A stretch of 64,000 nucleotides of DNA from Duganella sp. CF402 (GTDB lineage Bacteria > Pseudomonadota > Gammaproteobacteria > Burkholderiales > Burkholderiaceae_D), in contig NZ_FOBG01000002.1 in the NCBI RefSeq assembly GCF_900109645.1, positions 310,001-374,000 on the forward strand. The letters run 5' to 3'. Of the stretch, positions 44,054 through 51,102 are shown piece by piece. The notes beneath the pieces are model-generated. The model saw only the letters and a list, made by a program, of their open reading frames with translations. It did no database searches and was not told the DNA's origin. Positions within the stretch are counted from its first letter, which is position 1. Each line of letters begins with the position of its first letter. The position numbers were made by a program, and so were the translations under genes.

Positions 44054-44148
44054 CAAATCACCGTTCCGGGCGTGTTTCAACCAGCTCTCGCCAACCCGTT
44101 CAACCGCCAGATACTAACCATCTGGTGGAAGTAGAAAGCTTGCCTCTG

Positions 44149-44166
44149 TGCACACCATTTGCACAC
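44149..44166. promoter_or_regulatory. Arm-type integrase site pair, right end
   Basis: TGCACAC (44149-44155) and TGCACAC (44160-44166) are direct repeats 11 bases apart, 40 bases inside the right core, mirroring the left end. Confidence 0.5.
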
Positions 44167-44204
44167 AACACCGCCAAGAGTCGCATAAACACTACATTTT
44201 CAGT

Positions 44205-44288
44205 TCAGTCCATCATCGGCGCAACGGACAGGCGGCGGCTAGGCACTACAGGTGCTTGGTCGGCGGTCGGCGAGGTGAGGATGGTCAT
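44205..44288 (-). pseudogene. Displaced native 5' end of dusA
   Basis: The minus strand from ATG 44288 encodes MTILTSPTADQAPVVPSRRL then SVAPMMD and a TGA, 27 codons. The last residues are identical to the DusA active-site start (SVAPMMDW) up to the island junction. This is the original dusA beginning, cut off from the rest of the gene (now 5.6 kb away) by the island. It marks the right boundary precisely and gives the native N-terminus that excision would restore. Confidence 0.88.
44206..44225. other. attR core
   Basis: CAGTCCATCATCGGCGCAAC matches the attL core with one mismatch (C for G at the 15th base). It lies within the displaced native dusA start. Confidence 0.85.
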
Positions 44289-44324
44289 GGTGGCTACGCT
44301 ATTGAAGTCGCGGGAGGGTCAACA

Positions 44325-44900
44325 TTATAGCGCAAAAGGCAGGGTCACCAGGCTGACCAGGTAGCGGGCCGGCGTGGGGCCGGGGTTTTCGTAGGCGATG
44401 TGCTGGCCTTCGCGGAAGGCGACGCAGTCGCCGGCTTGCAAGTGCCACTGCTGCTCGCCGGCGGTGACGATGATCTCGCCTTCCAGCAGCCATACTTGCT
44501 GGTGGATGTCGGCGCTGTGCGACGGCTGGTCGTACGATACGCGCCGGCGCGGCGGGAACACTACTTCCACCAGCTGCATCGGCGAGCGCAGTCCAGGCGA
44601 CAGCTGGCGCCGCGTGTAGCCGGAATCGGGATCGGTCCACACCGGCTGCTGGGCGCGCGTGCTCAGCGGCGACGGCGCGGCATCGTCGGCTTCGAACAGC
44701 GAAGCCAGCGTCACGCCCAGCGCATTGGCCAGCTTGTCCAGCACGGTGGCGGTGGCGCTGCTTTCGCCGCGCTCGATCAGGGAAATGTTGGAGCGGCTGA
44801 CGCCGCTACGCTCGGCCAGCGCCGCCAGCGACAAGCCGCGCGCATTGCGCAAGGTCAGCACACGGCCAGCAATAAGTTGATTGATATCCATGAAATCCAT
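44325..44900 (-). CDS. XRE-cupin transcription regulator
   Basis: This 191-residue regulator starts at ATG 44900 (or 44891). The N-terminal helix-turn-helix is LTLRNARGLSLAALAERSGV and SRSNISLIERGESSATATVL. The C-terminal cupin barrel (about 105-185) has QQVWLLEGEIIVTAGEQQWH and LQAGDCVAFREGQHIAYENP. Such proteins often sense a small metabolite with the cupin and repress a neighbouring gene. It is divergent from an acetyltransferase gene 35 bp away, with three ATCCA/TGGAT half-sites in the shared promoter; the acetyltransferase is the likely target. Confidence 0.88.
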   Translation of the reverse strand: MDFMDINQLIAGRVLTLRNARGLSLAALAERSGVSRSNISLIERGESSATATVLDKLANALGVTLASLFEADDAAPSPLSTRAQQPVWTDPDSGYTRRQLSPGLRSPMQLVEVVFPPRRRVSYDQPSHSADIHQQVWLLEGEIIVTAGEQQWHLQAGDCVAFREGQHIAYENPGPTPARYLVSLVTLPFAL

Positions 44901-44920
44901 TATACTGGATTTTTCATCCA
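44895..44920. promoter_or_regulatory. Candidate operator between the cupin regulator and acetyltransferase
   Basis: ATCCA (44895), TGGAT (44906) and ATCCA (44916) form an inverted pair plus a third half-site around TATACT, within the 35-base divergent gap. Confidence 0.4.
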
Positions 44921-44935
44921 ACAAAACGTCAGATC

Positions 44936-45388
44936 ATGCCCATCGCCTTTGAAACGCCCGACCAGCCCGAAGTCCACGCACTGATCGCCGAGCTGGATGC
45001 CTACCTGCTGGCGCTCTACCCGCCGGAAGCCGTGTACGCGCTGGATGTACAGACACTGCTGCAACCCAATATCCGTTTTGCCGTGGCGCGCGATGCGCAG
45101 GGCGCGGCGGTCGGCTGCGGCGCCATCGTGCTGAGCGGGGAGTATGGCGAAATCAAGCGCATGTATGTGCGCCCGGCTGCGCGTGGCGCCGGCACCGCAC
45201 GCCAGTTGATGGGTTTGTTGGAAGAGACGGCGCGCACGGCCGGTTGCCCGCAGCTGGTGCTGGAAACCGGGCCGGAAAACCCGGAAGCGCTGGCCCTGTA
45301 CGCGCGCCACGGCTTCGAGCGCTGCGGACCGTACGGCGATTATCCGGACGATCCGCTCAGCGTGTTCATGCGCAAGACCCTGGGCTAA
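44936..45388 (+). CDS. GNAT family N-acetyltransferase
   Basis: This 150-residue acetyl-CoA-dependent acetyltransferase has the core FAVARDAQGAAVGCGAIVLS, then IKRMYVRPAARGAGTARQLM with the acetyl-CoA pyrophosphate loop (R-x-x-G-x-A form), LVLETGPENPEALALYARHG and a conserved end ERCGPYGDYPDDPLSVFMRK. It is paired with the divergent cupin regulator. The acceptor, probably a small amine or antibiotic-like molecule, is unknown. The stop overlaps the DUF3141 stop by four bases. Confidence 0.9.
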   Translation: MPIAFETPDQPEVHALIAELDAYLLALYPPEAVYALDVQTLLQPNIRFAVARDAQGAAVGCGAIVLSGEYGEIKRMYVRPAARGAGTARQLMGLLEETARTAGCPQLVLETGPENPEALALYARHGFERCGPYGDYPDDPLSVFMRKTLG

Positions 45389-47607
45389 GCCGCCGTCGAC
45401 GCGCCCTTCTTCTTGCGCACCACCGCCAGCGACGGCGCTTGCGGCCCGAAGATGACGGCGATGCGCTCCAGCCGCGCGGCCGCATCACCGGTCAGCGTGC
45501 CGGTCGCGCCCGCCACTTGCCGCACGATGCCCAGCGCCTGCTGGCGCGCGTCCGGCTCTTCCGGCAGCAACAGCGGCAAATCGTTGAGCGCCGCTTCCTC
45601 GTTCACCTGCAGCATCAGGTATTGCTCGCGCAGGATCTTCTTCAGCAAAGTCACGCTCATCACCTTGTTGTCCGAGGTGCGCAAGCGCAGCTGGCGGATG
45701 GCCGCAAAGGCGCGCTCGTCGGCCGCGCTCATCTCCGGACTGCGGAAGATGTACAGCAAGCCGCGAATGATGCCCTCGGTCACACCGCCCTCTTTCGTAC
45801 GCAGCGCCAACGCCGCGCGCTGGGCATTGGTGGCCGCCTCGCGTGCGATATCGCGGCCAATGCGGCGCGGCTTGCCGCCGTCACTGTTCAGTCCCACCAG
45901 CGCCTGCAGCAGCGGTGAACCATACACGCCAAGGAAGACCTGCTCGGTGGCCTGGTCGCGCGCATCGCGGTAGCGGTCCAGCGCATCGACGATCTGCTTG
46001 CTCCATGCCTCCTGCATTTGCAGGAACACATTGTCCTGGCCGACCGGCCGGCGTTCCGCGCGCACCTTTTCGGCCAGCGCCGGGATCTGGTTCAGCAGCG
46101 GATTTTTACTCGAGAACATGGTGTAGCGCATGCGCAGCGGATGCGACTCGCGCAAACGTTCCGCACTGGCCTCGGTCACCATGCTTTTCACGATCGGGCT
46201 GGCGAAGGTCTGGTACAAATTCTTGTTGATTTCCGACAGCCGCGCCACCGTGGCGAAGCGGCGCTCGTCTTCCACATCGTTGCCGCCCAGCGCGCGCAGC
46301 GCCTCCAGGCTGCGGCGCTCGAAACGCATCACATAATCGCCGGCCGCCAGGTCGCCGGCGGCGATTTCCGCTTGCAGCATTTCCTCGTCCTTGTCGAGGA
46401 ACACCGCCTCGTACAGGCCGGGCGGCATGATGTCGATCATGTCCATCGCCGCCGTGAATTCCTCGTGCTCCTTGTTGGCCACCGAGGCCGAGACGAAGAT
46501 GCCAAGGTGGCCTATGCTCTGGTGCATGGAATAGATGATGGTCTGGCCGCCGGCCACCAGCGCCGCGTCGTCCTCGTACAGGTCCAGCACCCAGCCCAGC
46601 GCCTGCTGCGGCGGCGTGATGTCGTCGCCCCACGAGCAGAACACCACGATCGGCGATTTGATGTTGCGCAGGTCGATGCGGTGGCCGGCGCTGTCGAGCA
46701 GCGCGGCGTCGCTCAGGCGGTTGCCGACGAACAGCGAGTCGGCGATGTACTGCATCTCGCCGGCGTTCAGCAGCACCGGGTTGCCCCACCATTTTTCAAA
46801 CTCCAGGAAGCGCTGCGCCTCGGTGTCGATCTTGGAGTAGACGTTGTAGTTCTTGGACCAGAAGGTATTCGATGGATTCATCTTCTCGAAGTTGGCGACC
46901 AGTTGCGCGCCGTCGAAGATGCCGTTGCCAAGGTCGCCCGCCAGCGCCGTCATCCAGGTGCCGCCAAGGATGCCGCCGAGGTAGCGCAAGGGATTCTTGC
47001 CGCGCACGCCGGCCCAGTACGACAGCGGCGCGCCGGCCAGCACCAGCGGCCCGACCAGGTCGGGATTCAGGGCGCTGGTCATCATGATTTGCCAGCCGGC
47101 CTGGCAGTTGCCGATCAGCGCAGGCTTGCCGTCGGCCTCGGGATGCAGCTCGGCCACCTTGGCGATAAACAGCGCTTCGGCGCGGCACACGTCTTCAATC
47201 GTTTGGCCCGGCACCGGATGGGGCAGGAAGCCGACGAAATAGCACGGATGGCCGGCCTTCAGCACCACGCCGATTTCACTGTCATGCTTCATGCCGCCGA
47301 TGCCGGGACCGTGGCCGGCGCGCGGGTCGAACACGATGAAGGGACGCTTGGTGGCGTCGGGCTGGATGCCATCCGGCTGCAGGATGTGCAGCAGGCCATA
47401 GTTGACGGGACGCTCGAGGTGACGGCCATCCATCACCACTTCGAATTGGAAAGTCAGGACATGGGGCGCGGTCTGCTCGGCGCGATGGTTGCGCTCGTCG
47501 CCGCGCTCACGCAACACGTCCATGAACAGGATGGAGCGCTGGGCGGCGTCGATCCAGTAGTCGGTTGCCTGCTGGGCAAGGTTGAAGGGATTACTGAACC
47601 AATTCAC
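45385..47607 (-). CDS. DUF3141 family alpha/beta-hydrolase-like protein
   Basis: This 740-residue protein of the DUF3141 family has an N-terminal alpha/beta-hydrolase domain related to poly(3-hydroxyalkanoate) synthases. It opens MNWFSNPFNLAQQATDYWID. The nucleophile elbow region reads ALIGNCQAGWQIMMTSAL, with Cys at the usual Ser/Cys place, near residue 170. The acid/His parts are VFCSWGDDITPPQQALGWV and SIGHLGIFVSA. The C-terminal 300 residues (DEERRFATVARLSEINKNLY, ESHPLRMRYTMFSSKNPLLN) are family-specific. The role is not established; a link to polyester metabolism is by homology only. Confidence 0.88.
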   Translation of the reverse strand: MNWFSNPFNLAQQATDYWIDAAQRSILFMDVLRERGDERNHRAEQTAPHVLTFQFEVVMDGRHLERPVNYGLLHILQPDGIQPDATKRPFIVFDPRAGHGPGIGGMKHDSEIGVVLKAGHPCYFVGFLPHPVPGQTIEDVCRAEALFIAKVAELHPEADGKPALIGNCQAGWQIMMTSALNPDLVGPLVLAGAPLSYWAGVRGKNPLRYLGGILGGTWMTALAGDLGNGIFDGAQLVANFEKMNPSNTFWSKNYNVYSKIDTEAQRFLEFEKWWGNPVLLNAGEMQYIADSLFVGNRLSDAALLDSAGHRIDLRNIKSPIVVFCSWGDDITPPQQALGWVLDLYEDDAALVAGGQTIIYSMHQSIGHLGIFVSASVANKEHEEFTAAMDMIDIMPPGLYEAVFLDKDEEMLQAEIAAGDLAAGDYVMRFERRSLEALRALGGNDVEDERRFATVARLSEINKNLYQTFASPIVKSMVTEASAERLRESHPLRMRYTMFSSKNPLLNQIPALAEKVRAERRPVGQDNVFLQMQEAWSKQIVDALDRYRDARDQATEQVFLGVYGSPLLQALVGLNSDGGKPRRIGRDIAREAATNAQRAALALRTKEGGVTEGIIRGLLYIFRSPEMSAADERAFAAIRQLRLRTSDNKVMSVTLLKKILREQYLMLQVNEEAALNDLPLLLPEEPDARQQALGIVRQVAGATGTLTGDAAARLERIAVIFGPQAPSLAVVRKKKGASTAA

Positions 47608-47672
47608 ATCATCCTCCGTTGCGTTATGTTGCCACGCACCAAAGTACCGCAGGAGAAGGGAAAACGCAAATG

Positions 47673-47697
47673 AAAAAAGCCGCCCGAAGGCGGCTTC
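47673..47697 (-). terminator. Intrinsic terminator of typA
   Basis: AAGCCGCC-TTCG-GGCGGCTT with a following T-run on the minus strand, 24 bases after the typA stop. It is the same stem as the tRNA-Ser terminator. Confidence 0.85.
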
Positions 47698-47720
47698 TTG
47701 CTGTGACAGCGACCGGCGAA

Positions 47721-49556
47721 TTACGCTTCGCGGGAGGCCTTTTTACGCTCGTGCTCTTTCAGGTGACGCTTGCGCAGGCGGATCGATTTCGGGGTGATTT
47801 CCACCAGTTCGTCGTCGTTGATGAATTCAACTGCGTATTCCAGCGACATCTGGATCGGCGGCACCAGGCGCACCGCTTCGTCGGTACCCGACGAACGCAC
47901 GTTGGTCAGCTGCTTGCCCTTGATCGGGTTGACCACCAGATCGTTGTCGCGCGAGTGGATACCGATGATCATGCCTTCGTACACTGGGTCGTTGTGGACC
48001 ACGAACATACGGCCGCGATCTTGCAGTTTCCAGATCGCGTAAGCAACAGCGGCGCCGTCGTCTTGCGAAATCAGCACGCCGTTGCGACGGCCGCCCAGTT
48101 CGCCGCCCTTGGTATTGTCGACCGGTGCGTATGCATCAAACACGTGCGACATCAGGCCGGTACCACGGGTCAGGGTCATGAACTCGCCCTGGAAGCCGAT
48201 CAGGCCACGGGCTGGAATACGGTATTCCAGACGCACCCGGCCTTTGCCGTCCGATTCCATGTTTTGCAGGTCGCCACGACGACGGCCGAGTTCTTCCATC
48301 ACGCCGCCCTGGTTGGCTTCCTCGACGTCCACCGACAGTTGCTCGTACGGCTCATGGCGCACGCCATCGACCATCTTGAACACCACGCGCGGACGCGATA
48401 CGGCCAGCTCGAAACCTTCACGACGCATGTTTTCGATCAGGATGGTCAGGTGCAGCTCGCCACGGCCCGATACTTCGAAGGTGGTGTCGTCTTCGGTCGG
48501 CGCGACACGCAGCGCCACGTTGGCCTTCAATTCTTTTTCCAGACGGTCGCGCAGCTGGCGCGAGGTCACGAACTTGCCTTCGCGGCCAGCCAGCGGCGAG
48601 TTGTTGACCATGAAGTTCATGGTCAGGGTCGGTTCGTCGACGGTCAGCATCGGCAGCGCTTCCGGGGTGTCCGGTGCGCACACGGTCGAACCGATGCCGA
48701 TTTCTTCGATACCGTTGATCAGCACGATGTCGCCGGCAACAGCGTCTTCAACCAGCACGCGCTCCAGGCCCTTGAAGTTCAGCACCTGGTTGATGCGGCC
48801 TTTGATCGGGGTCGCGTCAGGGCCGTTCATTACCACCACGTCCTGGCCGGTTTTCACACGGCCGCGGTTGATACGGCCAATGCCGATCTTGCCCACGTAC
48901 GACGAGTAGTCCAGCGAGGTGATTTGCATCTGCAGCGGGCCGTCTGGATTGTCGTCACGGACTGGCACGTGTTCCAGGATGGCGTCGAACAGCGGCTTCA
49001 TGTCGCCCGAGCGCACGTCTTCGGTCAGGCCGGCATAGCCGTTCAGACCCGATGCGTACACGATAGGGAAGTCCAGCTGCTCGTCGGTTGCGCCCAGCTT
49101 GTCGAACAGTTCGAAGGTCTGGTTGATGGCCCAGTCGGCGCGCGCGCCCGGACGGTCAACCTTGTTCACGACGACGATCGGCTTCAGGCCCAGGGCCAGC
49201 GCTTTACGGGTCACGAAACGGGTCTGTGGCATTGGGCCTTCTTGCGCGTCCACCAGCAGCAGAACCGAGTCAACCATCGACAGCACACGTTCCACTTCGC
49301 CGCCGAAGTCGGCGTGGCCTGGGGTGTCGACGATGTTGATGTGGGTGCCTTCGTACTCAACCGCGCAGTTCTTCGACAGAATCGTAATGCCGCGCTCTTT
49401 TTCGAGGTCGTTCGAGTCCATCACACGGGTATCAACCGCTTGGTTTTCACGGAAGGTGCCGGACTGGCGCAGCAGTTGGTCAACCAGGGTGGTTTTGCCG
49501 TGGTCAACGTGGGCGATGATTGCAATATTGCGAATTGCGCGTTTAGTAGTAGACAT
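47721..49556 (-). CDS. typA: Ribosome-associated GTPase TypA/BipA
   Basis: This 611-residue translational GTPase acts in ribosome assembly and stress adaptation. G1 is IIAHVDHGKTTLVDQLLRQS near residue 12-25, G3 VDTPGHADFGGEV, G4 VVNKVDRPGAR. Domain III has VSGRGELHLTILIENMRREG and the C-terminal domain holds KGRVRLEYRIPARGLIGFQG and LRKRHLKEHERKK. Length fits the family (about 607). The ATG at 49556 is the family start; the 16 upstream codons are not conserved. It is monocistronic with its own terminator. Confidence 0.97.
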   Translation of the reverse strand: MSTTKRAIRNIAIIAHVDHGKTTLVDQLLRQSGTFRENQAVDTRVMDSNDLEKERGITILSKNCAVEYEGTHINIVDTPGHADFGGEVERVLSMVDSVLLLVDAQEGPMPQTRFVTRKALALGLKPIVVVNKVDRPGARADWAINQTFELFDKLGATDEQLDFPIVYASGLNGYAGLTEDVRSGDMKPLFDAILEHVPVRDDNPDGPLQMQITSLDYSSYVGKIGIGRINRGRVKTGQDVVVMNGPDATPIKGRINQVLNFKGLERVLVEDAVAGDIVLINGIEEIGIGSTVCAPDTPEALPMLTVDEPTLTMNFMVNNSPLAGREGKFVTSRQLRDRLEKELKANVALRVAPTEDDTTFEVSGRGELHLTILIENMRREGFELAVSRPRVVFKMVDGVRHEPYEQLSVDVEEANQGGVMEELGRRRGDLQNMESDGKGRVRLEYRIPARGLIGFQGEFMTLTRGTGLMSHVFDAYAPVDNTKGGELGGRRNGVLISQDDGAAVAYAIWKLQDRGRMFVVHNDPVYEGMIIGIHSRDNDLVVNPIKGKQLTNVRSSGTDEAVRLVPPIQMSLEYAVEFINDDELVEITPKSIRLRKRHLKEHERKKASREA

Positions 49557-49646
49557 GGTTTGTATATTTGCGAAAAACTGCGAGTGAGTACCTTCGAGGC
49601 ACACGAAGCCCTCTAGTATAGCATGTTGCGATGCAACTCTAGCGCT

Positions 49647-50573
49647 TTATTGCGGCGTAAATGCGATTAAACGTTCGGGCGCCAGAATGCTGTATTCGCC
49701 GAGGATGGCGGTGCCCAGCAATTTGTCGTCCAGGTAGACGCGCACCCTGCCCTGCTCCTGCGGCACGGTGATCGTCGGCTCCTTGCCCAGCGGCAGGCGC
49801 TGGCCATTGAGGAAGCGCTTGGCCAGCTCGGCGTTGAGCTGCACCGCCGGGAAGCTCGCCAGCAAGGCGTCGACCGGCGACAGCAGCGACAGCGGCGCCT
49901 CATGCGCCACCAGTTGGTCGAGCGTGACCATGTGCTCCATCGTCAGCGCGCCGACTTGGGTGCGGCGCAGGGCGTTCAGGTGGGCGCCGCAGCCGAGCGC
50001 CTCGCCGATGTCCTGGCCCAGCACGCGGATGTAAGTGCCCTTGCTGCAGGTGACCGACAGCTTGAGGAACGGCGCCTCGTACGAGATCAGTTCCAGCTGG
50101 TGGATGATGACGTTGCGCGCTTCGCGCTCCAGCGTGATACCGGCGCGGGCGTATTCGTACAGCGGCTTGCCGTCGCGCTTCAGGGCCGAGTACATCGGCG
50201 GCACTTGGGCGATCGGGCCGCGGAATTTTTCCAGCACGGCGTGGATCTGCTCCAGCGTAACGTGGACGTCGCGCGTCTCCACCACTTCGCCTTCGGTGTC
50301 GCCGGTGTCGGTGGTCTGGCCCAGGTGGACGATGGTTTCGTAGGTCTTGTCGGCTTCCAGCAAGTCCTGCGAGAACTTGGTGGCTTCGCCAAAGCACAGC
50401 GGCAGCAGGCCGGTGGCGAACGGATCGAGGGTGCCGGTGTGGCCGGCCTTCTTGGCGTTCAGCACGCGCTTGGCCTTGATCAGCGCATCGTTGCTGGAAA
50501 AGCCAACCGGCTTGTCGAGCAGCAGCACGCCGTCCACCAGGTCGCGGACTTTTTTTGGATGGGATTGCTTCAT
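49647..50573 (-). CDS. truB: tRNA pseudouridine(55) synthase
   Basis: This 308-residue enzyme makes pseudouridine 55 in the T loop of tRNAs. It opens with DGVLLLDKPVGFSSNDALIK, and the catalytic Asp is in HTGTLDPFATGLLPLCFGEA near residue 51. Conserved parts include DKTYETIVHLGQTTDTGD, VTCSKGTYIRVLGQDIGEAL and a C-terminal PUA-like domain. It is the last gene of the rimP-nusA-infB-rbfA-truB cluster, separated from rbfA by a 68-bp gap containing a palindromic repeat. Confidence 0.97.
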   Translation of the reverse strand: MKQSHPKKVRDLVDGVLLLDKPVGFSSNDALIKAKRVLNAKKAGHTGTLDPFATGLLPLCFGEATKFSQDLLEADKTYETIVHLGQTTDTGDTEGEVVETRDVHVTLEQIHAVLEKFRGPIAQVPPMYSALKRDGKPLYEYARAGITLEREARNVIIHQLELISYEAPFLKLSVTCSKGTYIRVLGQDIGEALGCGAHLNALRRTQVGALTMEHMVTLDQLVAHEAPLSLLSPVDALLASFPAVQLNAELAKRFLNGQRLPLGKEPTITVPQEQGRVRVYLDDKLLGTAILGEYSILAPERLIAFTPQ

Positions 50574-50587
50574 AGTCGCTTCAGGAT

Positions 50588-50640
50588 TGGGTCCCGGCCT
50601 ACGCCGGAACGACCGTCGCTCCGGCGCAGGCCGGAGCCCA
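50588..50640. repeat. Dispersed palindromic repeat (GTTCCGGC type)
   Basis: Two adjoining imperfect palindromes, GGCCTACGCCGGAACGAC and GTCGCTCCGGCGCAGGCC, fill the truB-rbfA gap. The same sequence family occurs at 60649-60676 and inside the ABC ATPase gene at 62461-62538. It could form an RNA hairpin between two cotranscribed genes. Confidence 0.7.
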
Positions 50641-50641
50641 A

Positions 50642-51031
50642 TTATTCCTCGCCGTCGTCGAGCGAGCGGGTGCTGTTGGCCTGGTCGATCAGCGCCGACA
50701 TGGCCATGCCGCGCGCGGCCGAGGTGTCGTGCACGAAGTGCAGTTGCGGCAGCGTGTGGATGTGCAGGCGCTTGCCCAGCTGGTTGCGCAGGTAGCCGGA
50801 GGCGGCGTTCAGGCCGGCCAGCGTGTTCTTCACGGTTTCCGCGTCGTCCTTCAGCATGGTGAAGTAGATCTTGGCGTGGGCGTAGTCCGGGGTCAGCTGC
50901 ACTTCGGCCAGCGTGATCATGCCGACGCGCGGGTCTTTCAGTTCGAATACGATCAGTTCAGACAAATCCTTCTGGATCTGATCGGCCACGCGCTGGCCGC
51001 GCTGTGGGATGTTTTTGCTATGTTTTGCCAT
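50642..51031 (-). CDS. rbfA: 30S ribosome-binding factor A
   Basis: This 129-residue KH-fold protein is needed for 16S rRNA processing and cold growth. It reads MAKHSKNIPQRGQRVADQIQ, ELIVFELKDPRVGMITLAEV, DYAHAKIYFTMLKDDAETVK, LRNQLGKRLHIHTLPQLHFV and ends in an acidic tail. ATG 51031 is the family start; the 14 upstream codons are not conserved. It lies between infB (71 bp) and truB. Confidence 0.96.
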   Translation of the reverse strand: MAKHSKNIPQRGQRVADQIQKDLSELIVFELKDPRVGMITLAEVQLTPDYAHAKIYFTMLKDDAETVKNTLAGLNAASGYLRNQLGKRLHIHTLPQLHFVHDTSAARGMAMSALIDQANSTRSLDDGEE

Positions 51032-51102
51032 GATGATTCCATAAACGGCAAGTGGACGGGAAGGCCCGTCCACTTTACCAGATACTGCTGTGCGTCCCGA
51101 AA

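Larger units (their letters stand above)
38571..44225. mobile_element. Genomic island integrated in the 5' end of dusA
   Basis: This 5.6-kb element is bounded by 20-base direct repeats with one mismatch (38571-38590 and 44206-44225) that encode the VAPMMD part of DusA. A tyrosine integrase gene lies just inside the left core. The DNA is visibly richer in A/T than its flanks. The content is integrase, an XRE regulator with palindromic sites, a helicase-resolvase chimera and small unknown proteins. Insertion in dusA by a dedicated integrase family is an established island/prophage niche. No conjugation, capsid or packaging genes are seen, so it is either a satellite or a degraded element. Confidence 0.9.
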
